NCBI RefSeq assembly: GCF_002967765.1
Contig: NZ_PUHY01000012.1
Span: forward strand, 930,001 to 994,000
DNA: 64,000 bases
Origin: Blastopirellula marina
GTDB lineage: Bacteria; Planctomycetota; Planctomycetia; Pirellulales; Pirellulaceae
Direction: 5' to 3'
Positions within the stretch are counted from its first letter, which is position 1. Each line of letters begins with the position of its first letter. This document shows, one piece after another, positions 17,213 to 24,930 of this stretch. The translations under genes and the position numbers were made by a program. The notes beneath the pieces were generated by a model. That model was not told the origin of the DNA and made no database searches. It was given only the letters and a program-made list of their open reading frames with translations.

Positions 17213-18961
17213 CTATGAGACCGGTGCCATATCGGGAGCTGGTTCGGTCATCTTCGGTTCCGGCTTCTTTTCTTCAGCCTCTTTCTCGGCTGCTTTCAGC
17301 TGTTCCTTCACTTCGGAAGCAGGGCCGGCGATGGTATCCATCGTGCCACCTTCCTTCGTGTTTTGGATTTCCCGCCATGGCTGATTCTTTTCGTAGGCGG
17401 TCAGTTCTTTCTTCAAGTGGTCGCGAATCTCAGCTGACGACTCGTCGTCGCCCGCAAGCTTCACGGCTTCCTTCGACCATTTGCGAGCCGCCTCGAAATC
17501 CCCTTTCTCCGCATAAGCCGCTGCAAGCGTGCTGAGGATGTGAGGGGCTTGATAGTCCGTGTCTTCACATGCTTTCAACGCATATTCAACCGACTTCTCG
17601 CCGTTACGAACGTCATCCTTCGGTGAGGTCGCCATTACCCAAGCCAGGTTATTAAGTACACCGCTTTTTTGATCATCTTCCAGCTTCAAAGCGGCCTCGT
17701 AAGCTTCAACTGCTTCGGCATGCTTGCCATAAGAAAGCAAAGCATCCCCTTTGCCGTGCAAAGCACTGGCGTTGTCTGGCTGATCCTTAAGTATCGATTC
17801 GAAGATCTCGACTGCTTTACGAGGACGCTTGTCGAGTTGATAGAGGGAGCCGAGTTGCAGGCGAACGCTGATATTGCTTGAATCGCGAATCAGCAAGGCT
17901 TCGAAGTCTCGGATGGCTTCTTGAAAGTTGCCGGCCTGGGCATTGAGCGAGGCTCGCATCAGCAACGCTTGGGCGTTTCCGTTGTCGGCGGCTAATGCAC
18001 GCTCGACGTCGCGAAGCGCCGCGACATAGTCTTCTTTCTCGACGTATAGACTGGCCCGCATCAGGAGCGCCGGGACCGAACGTGGTTGGCGAACCAGAAC
18101 TTGATCGAGGTCTTCGATGCCTGCGTCAACGTCACCAGCCATGATCTTTAAGCGAGCACGAAGCAGGTAACCGACCGCTGCATTCGGATTGGCTTGAATG
18201 ATCTTGTTGACTGTGTTTAGCGCCTCATCAAACTTGCCGATCTTGGCGAATGTTTCCGCATAGGCTTGCAAAGAGGTCAGATCACCAGGAGCCAGTTGTT
18301 CAGTGACCATCTTCAGATCCGCCAATGCTTCTTCGTACTCTTCTTCTTGAAGATGTAGAATGCCTCGAAGGCGATAAGCATCGACATTGTTCGGATCGGA
18401 CTTGATCGCTTCGGTCAGGATCTCGACTTGCTTTTTGGGGTCCTGAGTGAATGCAAGCGATACGACCAATGCCTTGGCGTGATACTCGCCACTTTCTTCG
18501 AGCAGTTCGACAGCTTTATCGATACTCTTTTTGGCTTCTTCCTTGTTGCCGTCTGGAAGCATCAGCAGACGAGCTTTCAGGAAGTACAGCATCCCAACTT
18601 TGTCGTCGTATTTCAGACCCTTGTCGACTTCGGCGACAGCTTTGTCACGCAGGTCTTTCCAGTCTTTGCGTTGCTGGGCCTCTTCTAAGATTCCTTTGGC
18701 CATCGCATCGGCCCGTTGGTATCGTACGGAGGTGAGTAGCTGCTTGGCGAAGACTTGATCTTCTTGGTGCAGGCCTTTGTCCAGAGCCGACTCGCAAAGA
18801 TCGGCCACCTTCCCCAAGTCTTCCATGCTTTCGGCATCGAGCTTGAGGTCGATCGCTTTATCGAGATCTGCCTGGCCGGCGTAATCTTGTGCGGTGAGGG
18901 GCAAAGTGGTGCAGAGACCGCAAACGACGGCGATCGCCAAAATAAGGGTGCGCCCAACCAT
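17213..18961 (-). CDS. Exported tetratricopeptide repeat protein
   Basis: A 582-residue protein with a signal peptide (1-25, ending LTAQ) and at least ten TPR units from about 165 to 500; clear ones are NNVDAYRLRGILHLQEEEYEEAL, NAQALLMRASLNAQAGNFQEA and NASALHGKGDALLSYGKHAEAVEAY, each with the alanine/glycine and tyrosine spacing of TPRs. The C-terminus is lysine/glutamate-rich, then proline/methionine-rich. TPR solenoids are protein-binding scaffolds; this one should act in the periplasm or at the membrane. It is divergent from the PQQ-propeller lipoprotein gene and shares its upstream region. Confidence 0.9.
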   Translation of the reverse strand: MVGRTLILAIAVVCGLCTTLPLTAQDYAGQADLDKAIDLKLDAESMEDLGKVADLCESALDKGLHQEDQVFAKQLLTSVRYQRADAMAKGILEEAQQRKDWKDLRDKAVAEVDKGLKYDDKVGMLYFLKARLLMLPDGNKEEAKKSIDKAVELLEESGEYHAKALVVSLAFTQDPKKQVEILTEAIKSDPNNVDAYRLRGILHLQEEEYEEALADLKMVTEQLAPGDLTSLQAYAETFAKIGKFDEALNTVNKIIQANPNAAVGYLLRARLKIMAGDVDAGIEDLDQVLVRQPRSVPALLMRASLYVEKEDYVAALRDVERALAADNGNAQALLMRASLNAQAGNFQEAIRDFEALLIRDSSNISVRLQLGSLYQLDKRPRKAVEIFESILKDQPDNASALHGKGDALLSYGKHAEAVEAYEAALKLEDDQKSGVLNNLAWVMATSPKDDVRNGEKSVEYALKACEDTDYQAPHILSTLAAAYAEKGDFEAARKWSKEAVKLAGDDESSAEIRDHLKKELTAYEKNQPWREIQNTKEGGTMDTIAGPASEVKEQLKAAEKEAEEKKPEPKMTEPAPDMAPVS

Positions 18962-19007
18962 GATGTTTTATCTAACTCCCTGAGAACATAACGTTAGCGG
19001 ACTGGGG

Positions 19008-19022
19008 TAGAATGTTATTCTA
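19008..19022. promoter_or_regulatory. 15-bp palindrome in the divergent promoter region
   Basis: TAGAAT-GTT-ATTCTA is a perfect inverted repeat. Each half, read on its own strand, resembles a sigma-70 -10 box (TAGAAT), so it could serve transcription both ways or be an operator shared by the TPR gene (minus, start 18961) and the propeller gene (plus, start 19130). No good -35 boxes were seen. Confidence 0.4.
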
Positions 19023-19129
19023 TGCGATTAGGTAGCCCTTGCCATGACGAGAATTCAGGGAATTTGTTTCGATCGCGTAGATTGCGAAGCAGAATTCTGT
19101 TTGTTGAAACTTGACCTGGGAGACGCACG

Positions 19130-20425
19130 ATGCGATTATTTTGCGGTTTTTTGGGCATGTTGGTGCTATTCTCAGGCTGCCGACAAGAGCCTGTCGAAGA
19201 GATACACTCCCCGACGGCAAGCGCAGACGATGTTGCTCATCCAATCGAGTTTCCGCCAGGTAGCTGGCCTTGGTGGCGCGGCCCAGATCGTAATAACGTT
19301 GTCACGGAAAATGTTGTCGATTTTCAGTGGTCAAGTCAGCCTAATGTGGCTTGGAGTGCGAAAATCCAGGGACTTGGACACTCCTCGCCGATTGTCGTAG
19401 GCGACAAGGTTTTGATCACGACGGCTGACGAAAAGCAGGAGTCGAAGTCCCTTTTGTGCTACGATGCGGCGACTGGCAAGCCGCAGTGGACCCGTCCGAT
19501 TCATCAGGGCGGTTTCATGCGAACCCATCAAAAGAACTCTCAAGCGTCATCCACGCCGGCCAGTGACGGAAAATATGTGTTCACCGCGTTCATGGTGAAG
19601 GACTCGTTGTACGTAACCGCCGTCGATCTGGCGGGACAAATCGTTTGGCAGAAGGAAGCGGGGCCGTTCCGCAGCCAACATGGCTACGGCAGTTCACCGG
19701 TTATTTTCGATTCTTACGTGATCGTCCTGGGAGATTCCGATGGCCCCGGCTTTTTAGCGGCCTTGCGTCGTGATACTGGGGAGATCGTATGGCGAATCTC
19801 ACGTTCGAACCAACCCAGCTACGGCACGCCCATTCTGGCGGATATTGCCGGGAAAACGCAGCTACTTGTCGGCGGTACCGGGCATACGATCAGCTACAAT
19901 CCTGAAAACGGACAAGAGATCTGGCGAGTATCTGGCCCGGCGAAGACAACCGCGAACACGCCCAATGTTGCAGGAGATCTCGTGATTTCCAGTGGTGGTT
20001 ACCCCCAAAACGGCGTGTTGGCGATTCGAGCGGACGGAACCGGGGATGTCACTTCCACGAATTTGGCCTGGAACGCTCGAGAGCGAATCTATGTCCCCTC
20101 GCCTCTGATCAATGCTGGAAAGGTCTTTGCCGTAAATGATGATGGAATAGGCCTTTGCTACGATATCGAGACGGGGGAACGACTCACTCGGCAGCGAATC
20201 GGCGGTAACTTCAGTGCCTCATTGACGTTATACGGCGACCACATGCTCGCCCCAGACGAACAAGGCACCATGCACATCTTTAGAGCGACGAGCGATTTCG
20301 ACGAAATTACTACGTTTCGCTTGGACGGCAACGGCTTTGCAAGTCCTGTATTTGCCGGGGGAAAGCTGTTTTGGCGGACGTCGACCCATCTATACTGTCT
20401 AGTTCCGGGCACGCCTGCCCCCTAA
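19130..20425 (+). CDS. PQQ-like beta-propeller lipoprotein
   Basis: A 431-residue protein with a lipoprotein signal (LFSGC, lipid attachment at C17). The rest is a PQQ-like beta-propeller: repeats such as YDAATGKPQWTRP, VDLAGQIVWQKEAG, LRRDTGEIVWRIS and YNPENGQEIWRVSG carry the blade signature with its conserved tryptophan. The opening WPWWRGPDRNN is typical of planctomycete members. Such propellers occur in quinoprotein dehydrogenases and in BamB-like scaffold proteins; no catalytic calcium/PQQ site is obvious, so a structural or binding role at a membrane is as likely as catalysis. Confidence 0.9.
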   Translation: MRLFCGFLGMLVLFSGCRQEPVEEIHSPTASADDVAHPIEFPPGSWPWWRGPDRNNVVTENVVDFQWSSQPNVAWSAKIQGLGHSSPIVVGDKVLITTADEKQESKSLLCYDAATGKPQWTRPIHQGGFMRTHQKNSQASSTPASDGKYVFTAFMVKDSLYVTAVDLAGQIVWQKEAGPFRSQHGYGSSPVIFDSYVIVLGDSDGPGFLAALRRDTGEIVWRISRSNQPSYGTPILADIAGKTQLLVGGTGHTISYNPENGQEIWRVSGPAKTTANTPNVAGDLVISSGGYPQNGVLAIRADGTGDVTSTNLAWNARERIYVPSPLINAGKVFAVNDDGIGLCYDIETGERLTRQRIGGNFSASLTLYGDHMLAPDEQGTMHIFRATSDFDEITTFRLDGNGFASPVFAGGKLFWRTSTHLYCLVPGTPAP

Positions 20426-20885
20426 AGCTAGTCGTCACGAAACATGCTGTTATGCGATCGGATGAAGAAACGACGAAAAACCAGCTAAGCGTCGTCCCAA
20501 AAGTGAAGGCTTGATATGTTCCAAGCCTCTTGAGATAAATGGGTTACGTGGATTCTGGGGCTCGAGGGAGATGAGGATTACAGCGGTTATATTTCTTTTG
20601 ACAACCCTCTGATGTATCGTTATATTAGCCCTTCGATGGATAAGGCTACTTCTATCTGAAGGCGTTTTTCCCGTCACACCCTACCTATGATGCCTACCTA
20701 AAGTGATCGTCATCCTGATTCGACGGTCAGCTACTGTCAATTGTTCGCGTCGAACTCCCTTGCGCTTCCTTCGAGGGTCGGTCGCGGATCCTTCCGTTTT
20801 GCTCGAATTGCCGTGAAACCATTCAGCAAGTTCGAGTCATTCCATTAAAGCAACACGCCTCAAGATTAAACTGTTGGAGATGGCC
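20426..20885 (+). other. Intergenic region and long 5' leader of the DUF1501 operon
   Basis: No coding sequence is supported. It holds a 7-bp hairpin (AGGCTTG 20507-20513 with CAAGCCT 20522-20528) that may end the upstream lipoprotein transcript, a strong promoter at 20598-20626, and then about 250 bases of leader before the DUF1501 start. In the leader, CTCGAA and TTCGAG near 20800-20835 can pair across a loop of about 23 bases. Confidence 0.55.
20598..20626 (+). promoter_or_regulatory. Sigma-70-like promoter for the DUF1501-PPC-DUF1549 operon
   Basis: A perfect -35 box TTGACA (20598-20603), a 17-base spacer and a -10 box TATATT (20621-20626, five of six matches) face the DUF1501 gene. The predicted start of transcription is near 20633, giving a leader of about 250 bases. 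Confidence 0.65.
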
Positions 20886-22193
20886 ATGACGAAGTGCAAG
20901 GGGAATCCGCTCAGTCGACGTAACTTTCTGACCGTCGGTGCCGCCGCTGGTCTCGGACTGACGATGTCGGACATGTTCCGACTTCAAAAGGCTCAAGCCG
21001 AGATTAAAGATTACGACTTCATCGAAGCCAAGGCGAAGAGCGTTATTCACATCTACCTGCCCGGTGGTGCCGCCCAGCAAGAATTGTGGGATCCCAAGCC
21101 TTACTCGCCGATCGAGTATCGCGGCGAGATGAAAACGGTCAAAACCAATACGGGCGAATACTTCAGCGAGTCGCTTCCTAAAACAGCAGGAATTGCTGAC
21201 AAGTTGTGTATCATCCGCTCGATGACGCATGGTGAAGCGGCTCACGAACGTGGTACTCACAACATGTTCACCGGGTATCGCCCGAGCCCAGCGTTGAAGT
21301 TCCCCAGCTTTGGGGCAGTGGTCAGCCATGAGTACGGCCCACGTAAGAATCTGCCTCCTTACGTTTGCGTTCCGAATGTTCCTAATGAATTCGCAGGGAC
21401 GGGTTACCTCAGTTCTTCGTTCGCTCCTTTCTCGTTGGGTGCTGATCCAGCGAGCGGCGGATTTAAGGTGCGTGACTTGAGCCTGCCAGGCGGCGTCGAT
21501 GAATCTCGCTTCTATCGTCGCCGTTCGGCGTTGGAGGCGGTCAATTCGTACTTCGCTCAGAAGAACGAATCGGATCAAGTGGCCGCCATGGACACCTTTT
21601 ACGAACGAGCCTACAGCCTGGTTTCTTCGCCGGAAGCTCGTGAGGCATTCAACATCGATGCGGAAGATGCCAAGCTGCGTGACGAATATGGTCGCAATAC
21701 CGCGGGCCAGCGTATGCTGATGGCTCGCCGCTTGGTTCAAGCAGGCGTCCGCATGGTCACGCTCACCTATGGTGGATGGGACATGCACAACCAGATCACG
21801 AACAGCATCAAACGCCAAGTGCCAGACTTCGACCAAGCCTTCGCGACTCTGATTCGTGACTTGGAGCGTCAGGGCATTTTGGATGACACGCTCGTGATGG
21901 TTTCCTCAGAATTCGGCCGTACGCCGAAGATCAATAAGGATGCCGGTCGCGATCACTGGCCGAAGGTGTTCAGTGTCGCCCTTGCGGGTGGTGGTCTGAA
22001 GAAGGGCTACATTCATGGTGCCTCGAACGCTACCTCCAGCGAGCCGGAACTCGACCCGGTCGGCCCAGAAGATTTGGCAACGACCATGTACCACCAAATG
22101 GGTATCGTGGCGGACAAAGAGTTGATGGCCCCGGGCGATCGTCCGATTGAAATCGTCGACGGTGGCAAGGTAATCAAAGAGCTGTTGGCTTAA
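20886..22193 (+). CDS. DUF1501 protein, Tat-type signal
   Basis: ATG 20886 is preferred because GGAG at 20876-20879 lies six bases upstream, whereas the ATG at 20880 abuts it. The 435-residue protein starts with a twin-arginine leader (SRRNFLTVGAAAGLGL). The DUF1501 body shows SVIHIYLPGGAAQQELWDPKP, MTHGEAAHERG, TYGGWDMH and MVSSEFGRTPKIN; the fold is that of alkaline phosphatases/sulfatases, the activity unknown. It is first in a set with a PPC-domain protein, a DUF1549/DUF1553 cytochrome and a cytochrome-WD40 protein, all exported and all reading the same way. A hairpin at 22281-22305 follows, so downstream genes may be expressed partly by read-through. Confidence 0.93.
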   Translation: MTKCKGNPLSRRNFLTVGAAAGLGLTMSDMFRLQKAQAEIKDYDFIEAKAKSVIHIYLPGGAAQQELWDPKPYSPIEYRGEMKTVKTNTGEYFSESLPKTAGIADKLCIIRSMTHGEAAHERGTHNMFTGYRPSPALKFPSFGAVVSHEYGPRKNLPPYVCVPNVPNEFAGTGYLSSSFAPFSLGADPASGGFKVRDLSLPGGVDESRFYRRRSALEAVNSYFAQKNESDQVAAMDTFYERAYSLVSSPEAREAFNIDAEDAKLRDEYGRNTAGQRMLMARRLVQAGVRMVTLTYGGWDMHNQITNSIKRQVPDFDQAFATLIRDLERQGILDDTLVMVSSEFGRTPKINKDAGRDHWPKVFSVALAGGGLKKGYIHGASNATSSEPELDPVGPEDLATTMYHQMGIVADKELMAPGDRPIEIVDGGKVIKELLA

Positions 22194-22280
22194 GATTTGC
22201 AATAAATCGCGCCCTAAATATCACTGCAAAGCATGAAAAAACTTCGTCTTTGTGGTGGGCGAGTTACAATGAAAACGAGT

Positions 22281-22305
22281 CGGCCTGAGGCGAAATCTCA
22301 GGCCG
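22281..22305 (+). terminator. 9-bp hairpin after the DUF1501 gene
   Basis: CGGCCTGAG (22281-22289) pairs with CTCAGGCCG (22297-22305) around a seven-base loop. There is no proper T-run, so termination may be partial. Confidence 0.45.
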
Positions 22306-22427
22306 ATCCTGTCATCCCACCCCAAAAGTGGTCGTTCCGCTACTCGCCGGCTTTGCCAATCGCTGGCAGGGAATGATCAATCTGACCTACCTTCCGAACG
22401 TTCCTTTCAACTGGACGCGGTGCCTTT

Positions 22428-24845
22428 ATGAAACGCTTCCATCTTCTTGCTTTGGTTTTGGCCGTTACCTCGTTGGCGGCAACTGCCGGTTGGGCTGCCG
22501 AACCAAATTTGCAACGGCTTGATCCGCCTGGATTTCAGCGCGGGACCGAAGTCGAAGTCACCCTTCGCGGTGATCGAATCGAAGACGCCGAAGAATTGAT
22601 GTTCTACGAACCTGGAGTGACGATGAAGTCGCTCGAGAAGGTTGACGCGAAAAGTGCCAAGGTGGTCTTGAACGTCGCCCCAGATTGCCGCTTAGGCCAA
22701 CATGGTTTGCGGCTTCGTACAGCTTCCGGCATTAGTGACATCAACTTGTTTTATGTCGGCGCCTTGCCTGAGGTGGAAGAGAAGGAACCGAACAACGACT
22801 TCAAAGAACCTCAGCCGATTGAGTTCGGATCGACTGTCAATGGTGTCGTGCAGAACGAAGATGTTGATTACTTCGTTATCGAAGCCAAGAAGGGGCAGCG
22901 TATTTCCGCCGAACTGGCCGGTTTGCGACTTGGCCGGACCTTCTTCGATCCCTATCTGGCAATCCTGAACGAACAGCGTTTCGAGCTCGCCAAGAGCGAC
23001 GACGAACCACTGGTCTTCCAAGACTGCGTTTGCTCGTTAATTGCTCCCGAAGATGGCAAGTACATCATCCAGGTTCGGGAAAGCAGTTACGGCGGTAACG
23101 GCAACTGTGTTTATCGCCTCAGTGTTGGTAGCTTTCCACGGCCGTTAGGTATTTACCCAACCAGCGGTAAGCCTGGGGAAGAGATTGACGTGACCTGGCT
23201 CGGCGATGCATCTGGCATTCAATCGGCGAAGGTCAAACTGCCAGAAACCCCTGGCGAGTTTCTCTACTACCCAGAAGACGAGTATGGAATTGCTCCGTCG
23301 CCCAACCGTTTGTTCGTATCGGATCTACCCGACACGACGGAAGTCGAGCCGAATGCCAATCAGGATCAGGCAACTCCCATGGAAGCCCCAGGGATGGCTA
23401 GCGGTGTGATCGGCGAAAAGGGAGACGAAGACTACTTCAAATTCCCTGCGAAGAAAGGTCAGGAATACGACATCCGAGTTTACGCTCGCGAAGAGATTCG
23501 GTCGTATCTCGATCCCGTGATCAATGTCTTTCAGGCCGATGGGAAACATATTCAAGGAAACGATGATTCCAACGGTAACATCGACAGCTACCTACGAATC
23601 AAAGCGCCAGAAGATGGCGACTTGGTCATTCGTGTTCGCGATCACCTGAATTCAGGCAGTCCGCTAAACGTTTATTGTGTCGAAGTGACCCAGCGAAAGC
23701 CAGCATTAACCATCGAAGTACCTGAGGTTGAGCGATATAAAGCCCGTACGGTCAGCATCCCGCAAGGCAACACGATGGCAGTCATGCTTTCGGCCCGTCG
23801 CGAAAACTTTGGTGGGGAGCTGAATTTCAGCTTCGAGGATCTGCCAGAGGGTGTTGAAGTCACCACGTTCCCGATGGCGGACAACACGAACCTTTTGCCG
23901 GTTCTGCTTTCCGCAAAGGCTGATGCTCAGCCGAACGGCAAGTTGGTTGACGTGGTCGCTCGCCCAACCAACGAGGACTTGAAGATTGAAGGTCACATCA
24001 AACAGCGAAGTATGCTGGTGCGTGGTCAAAACAATCGCGACATGTGGGGACACGACGCCAATCGTTTGGCGGTTGCCGTAACCGAGAAAGTTCCGTTCAA
24101 GATTGAAATTGTGCAGCCCAAAGTGCCGATCGTGCGAGATGGCTCGATGCAATTGAAAGTGGTTGCGACGCGTGATGAAGGCTTCGATAACGAGATTCGC
24201 ATTCGTCTCTTGAACGATCCGCCAGGCATCGGCGCATCGCGTTCGATCAAAATCGAGAAGGGCAAGAACGAAGCCTTGATCCCGATGACGGCCAACGGTG
24301 GTGCTCAAATTGGCACCCACAAGATCTGCGTTCTCGGAACCGCCGGGTACAAAGCAGGCAGCGTGGAAGTGGCGACGCCGTTCGCTGATTTGACGGTCGA
24401 AGATCGTTTGGTCGATTTCGCCTTCAACAAGGCGGCCGTCGAACAAGGCCAAGACACCAAGGTTATTGTCGGCTTGAGTCCGAAACGAGACTTCCCAGGC
24501 GAGGCGACCGTCCAACTGCTGGGCCTTCCGGCCGGGGCGAGTTCCGAGCCGATCAAGGTGACCAAGGACGTGGAAGAAGCAGTCTTCGACGTGAAGGTTG
24601 CTAAAGACGCGAAAGATGGGAAGCATGCTTCGATCGTGGCTCGCATCACCGTCAGTCAGAATGAAGAGCCGATCATTCAGACCAACGGCAACATCGAACT
24701 ACGGATCGACAAGCCGCTGCCGCCGAAGGTAGCCACCGCTGCACCGCCGAAAGCGGAAGCGAAGAAGGAGGCTCCGAAGCCTGCTCCAGAAAAGCCGCTA
24801 ACTCGCTTAGAACAATTGCGACTAGCCAAAGAACAAGGCAACTAG
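22428..24845 (+). CDS. Exported protein with two PPC domains
   Basis: An 805-residue protein with a signal peptide (1-24, ending WAAE). Residues 25-115 look like an IPT/TIG-type beta domain. Two bacterial pre-peptidase C-terminal (PPC) domains follow, each opened by the hallmark E-P-N/EPNA and DVDYF/DEDYF: KEPNNDF...VDYFVIEAKKGQ (about 120-225) and VEPNANQ...EDYFKFPAKKGQ (about 305-425). The remaining half is a chain of Ig-like beta sandwiches ending in an alanine/lysine/proline-rich tail. No peptidase domain is present. In planctomycetes such proteins accompany DUF1501 and DUF1549 genes, as here; a binding or structural role in the periplasm is inferred. Confidence 0.88.
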   Translation: MKRFHLLALVLAVTSLAATAGWAAEPNLQRLDPPGFQRGTEVEVTLRGDRIEDAEELMFYEPGVTMKSLEKVDAKSAKVVLNVAPDCRLGQHGLRLRTASGISDINLFYVGALPEVEEKEPNNDFKEPQPIEFGSTVNGVVQNEDVDYFVIEAKKGQRISAELAGLRLGRTFFDPYLAILNEQRFELAKSDDEPLVFQDCVCSLIAPEDGKYIIQVRESSYGGNGNCVYRLSVGSFPRPLGIYPTSGKPGEEIDVTWLGDASGIQSAKVKLPETPGEFLYYPEDEYGIAPSPNRLFVSDLPDTTEVEPNANQDQATPMEAPGMASGVIGEKGDEDYFKFPAKKGQEYDIRVYAREEIRSYLDPVINVFQADGKHIQGNDDSNGNIDSYLRIKAPEDGDLVIRVRDHLNSGSPLNVYCVEVTQRKPALTIEVPEVERYKARTVSIPQGNTMAVMLSARRENFGGELNFSFEDLPEGVEVTTFPMADNTNLLPVLLSAKADAQPNGKLVDVVARPTNEDLKIEGHIKQRSMLVRGQNNRDMWGHDANRLAVAVTEKVPFKIEIVQPKVPIVRDGSMQLKVVATRDEGFDNEIRIRLLNDPPGIGASRSIKIEKGKNEALIPMTANGGAQIGTHKICVLGTAGYKAGSVEVATPFADLTVEDRLVDFAFNKAAVEQGQDTKVIVGLSPKRDFPGEATVQLLGLPAGASSEPIKVTKDVEEAVFDVKVAKDAKDGKHASIVARITVSQNEEPIIQTNGNIELRIDKPLPPKVATAAPPKAEAKKEAPKPAPEKPLTRLEQLRLAKEQGN

Positions 24846-24930
24846 TTCTTCCTTGTTTTTCACTGCCTACCCAGCTCCCGATATTTCGACCCACCCAGGA
24901 TTTCCGGCGTAAGCCAGAGGAGAGCCAACC

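Noticed and set aside
20823-21836. A 337-codon open frame antisense to the DUF1501 gene
   Set aside because: The opposite strand encodes a well-recognised DUF1501 protein with signal and ribosome binding site; the antisense product has no domain or start signal.
23706-24626. A 306-codon open frame antisense to the PPC-domain gene
   Set aside because: It is a shadow of the PPC gene, with an unnatural histidine/arginine-rich composition and no start signal.
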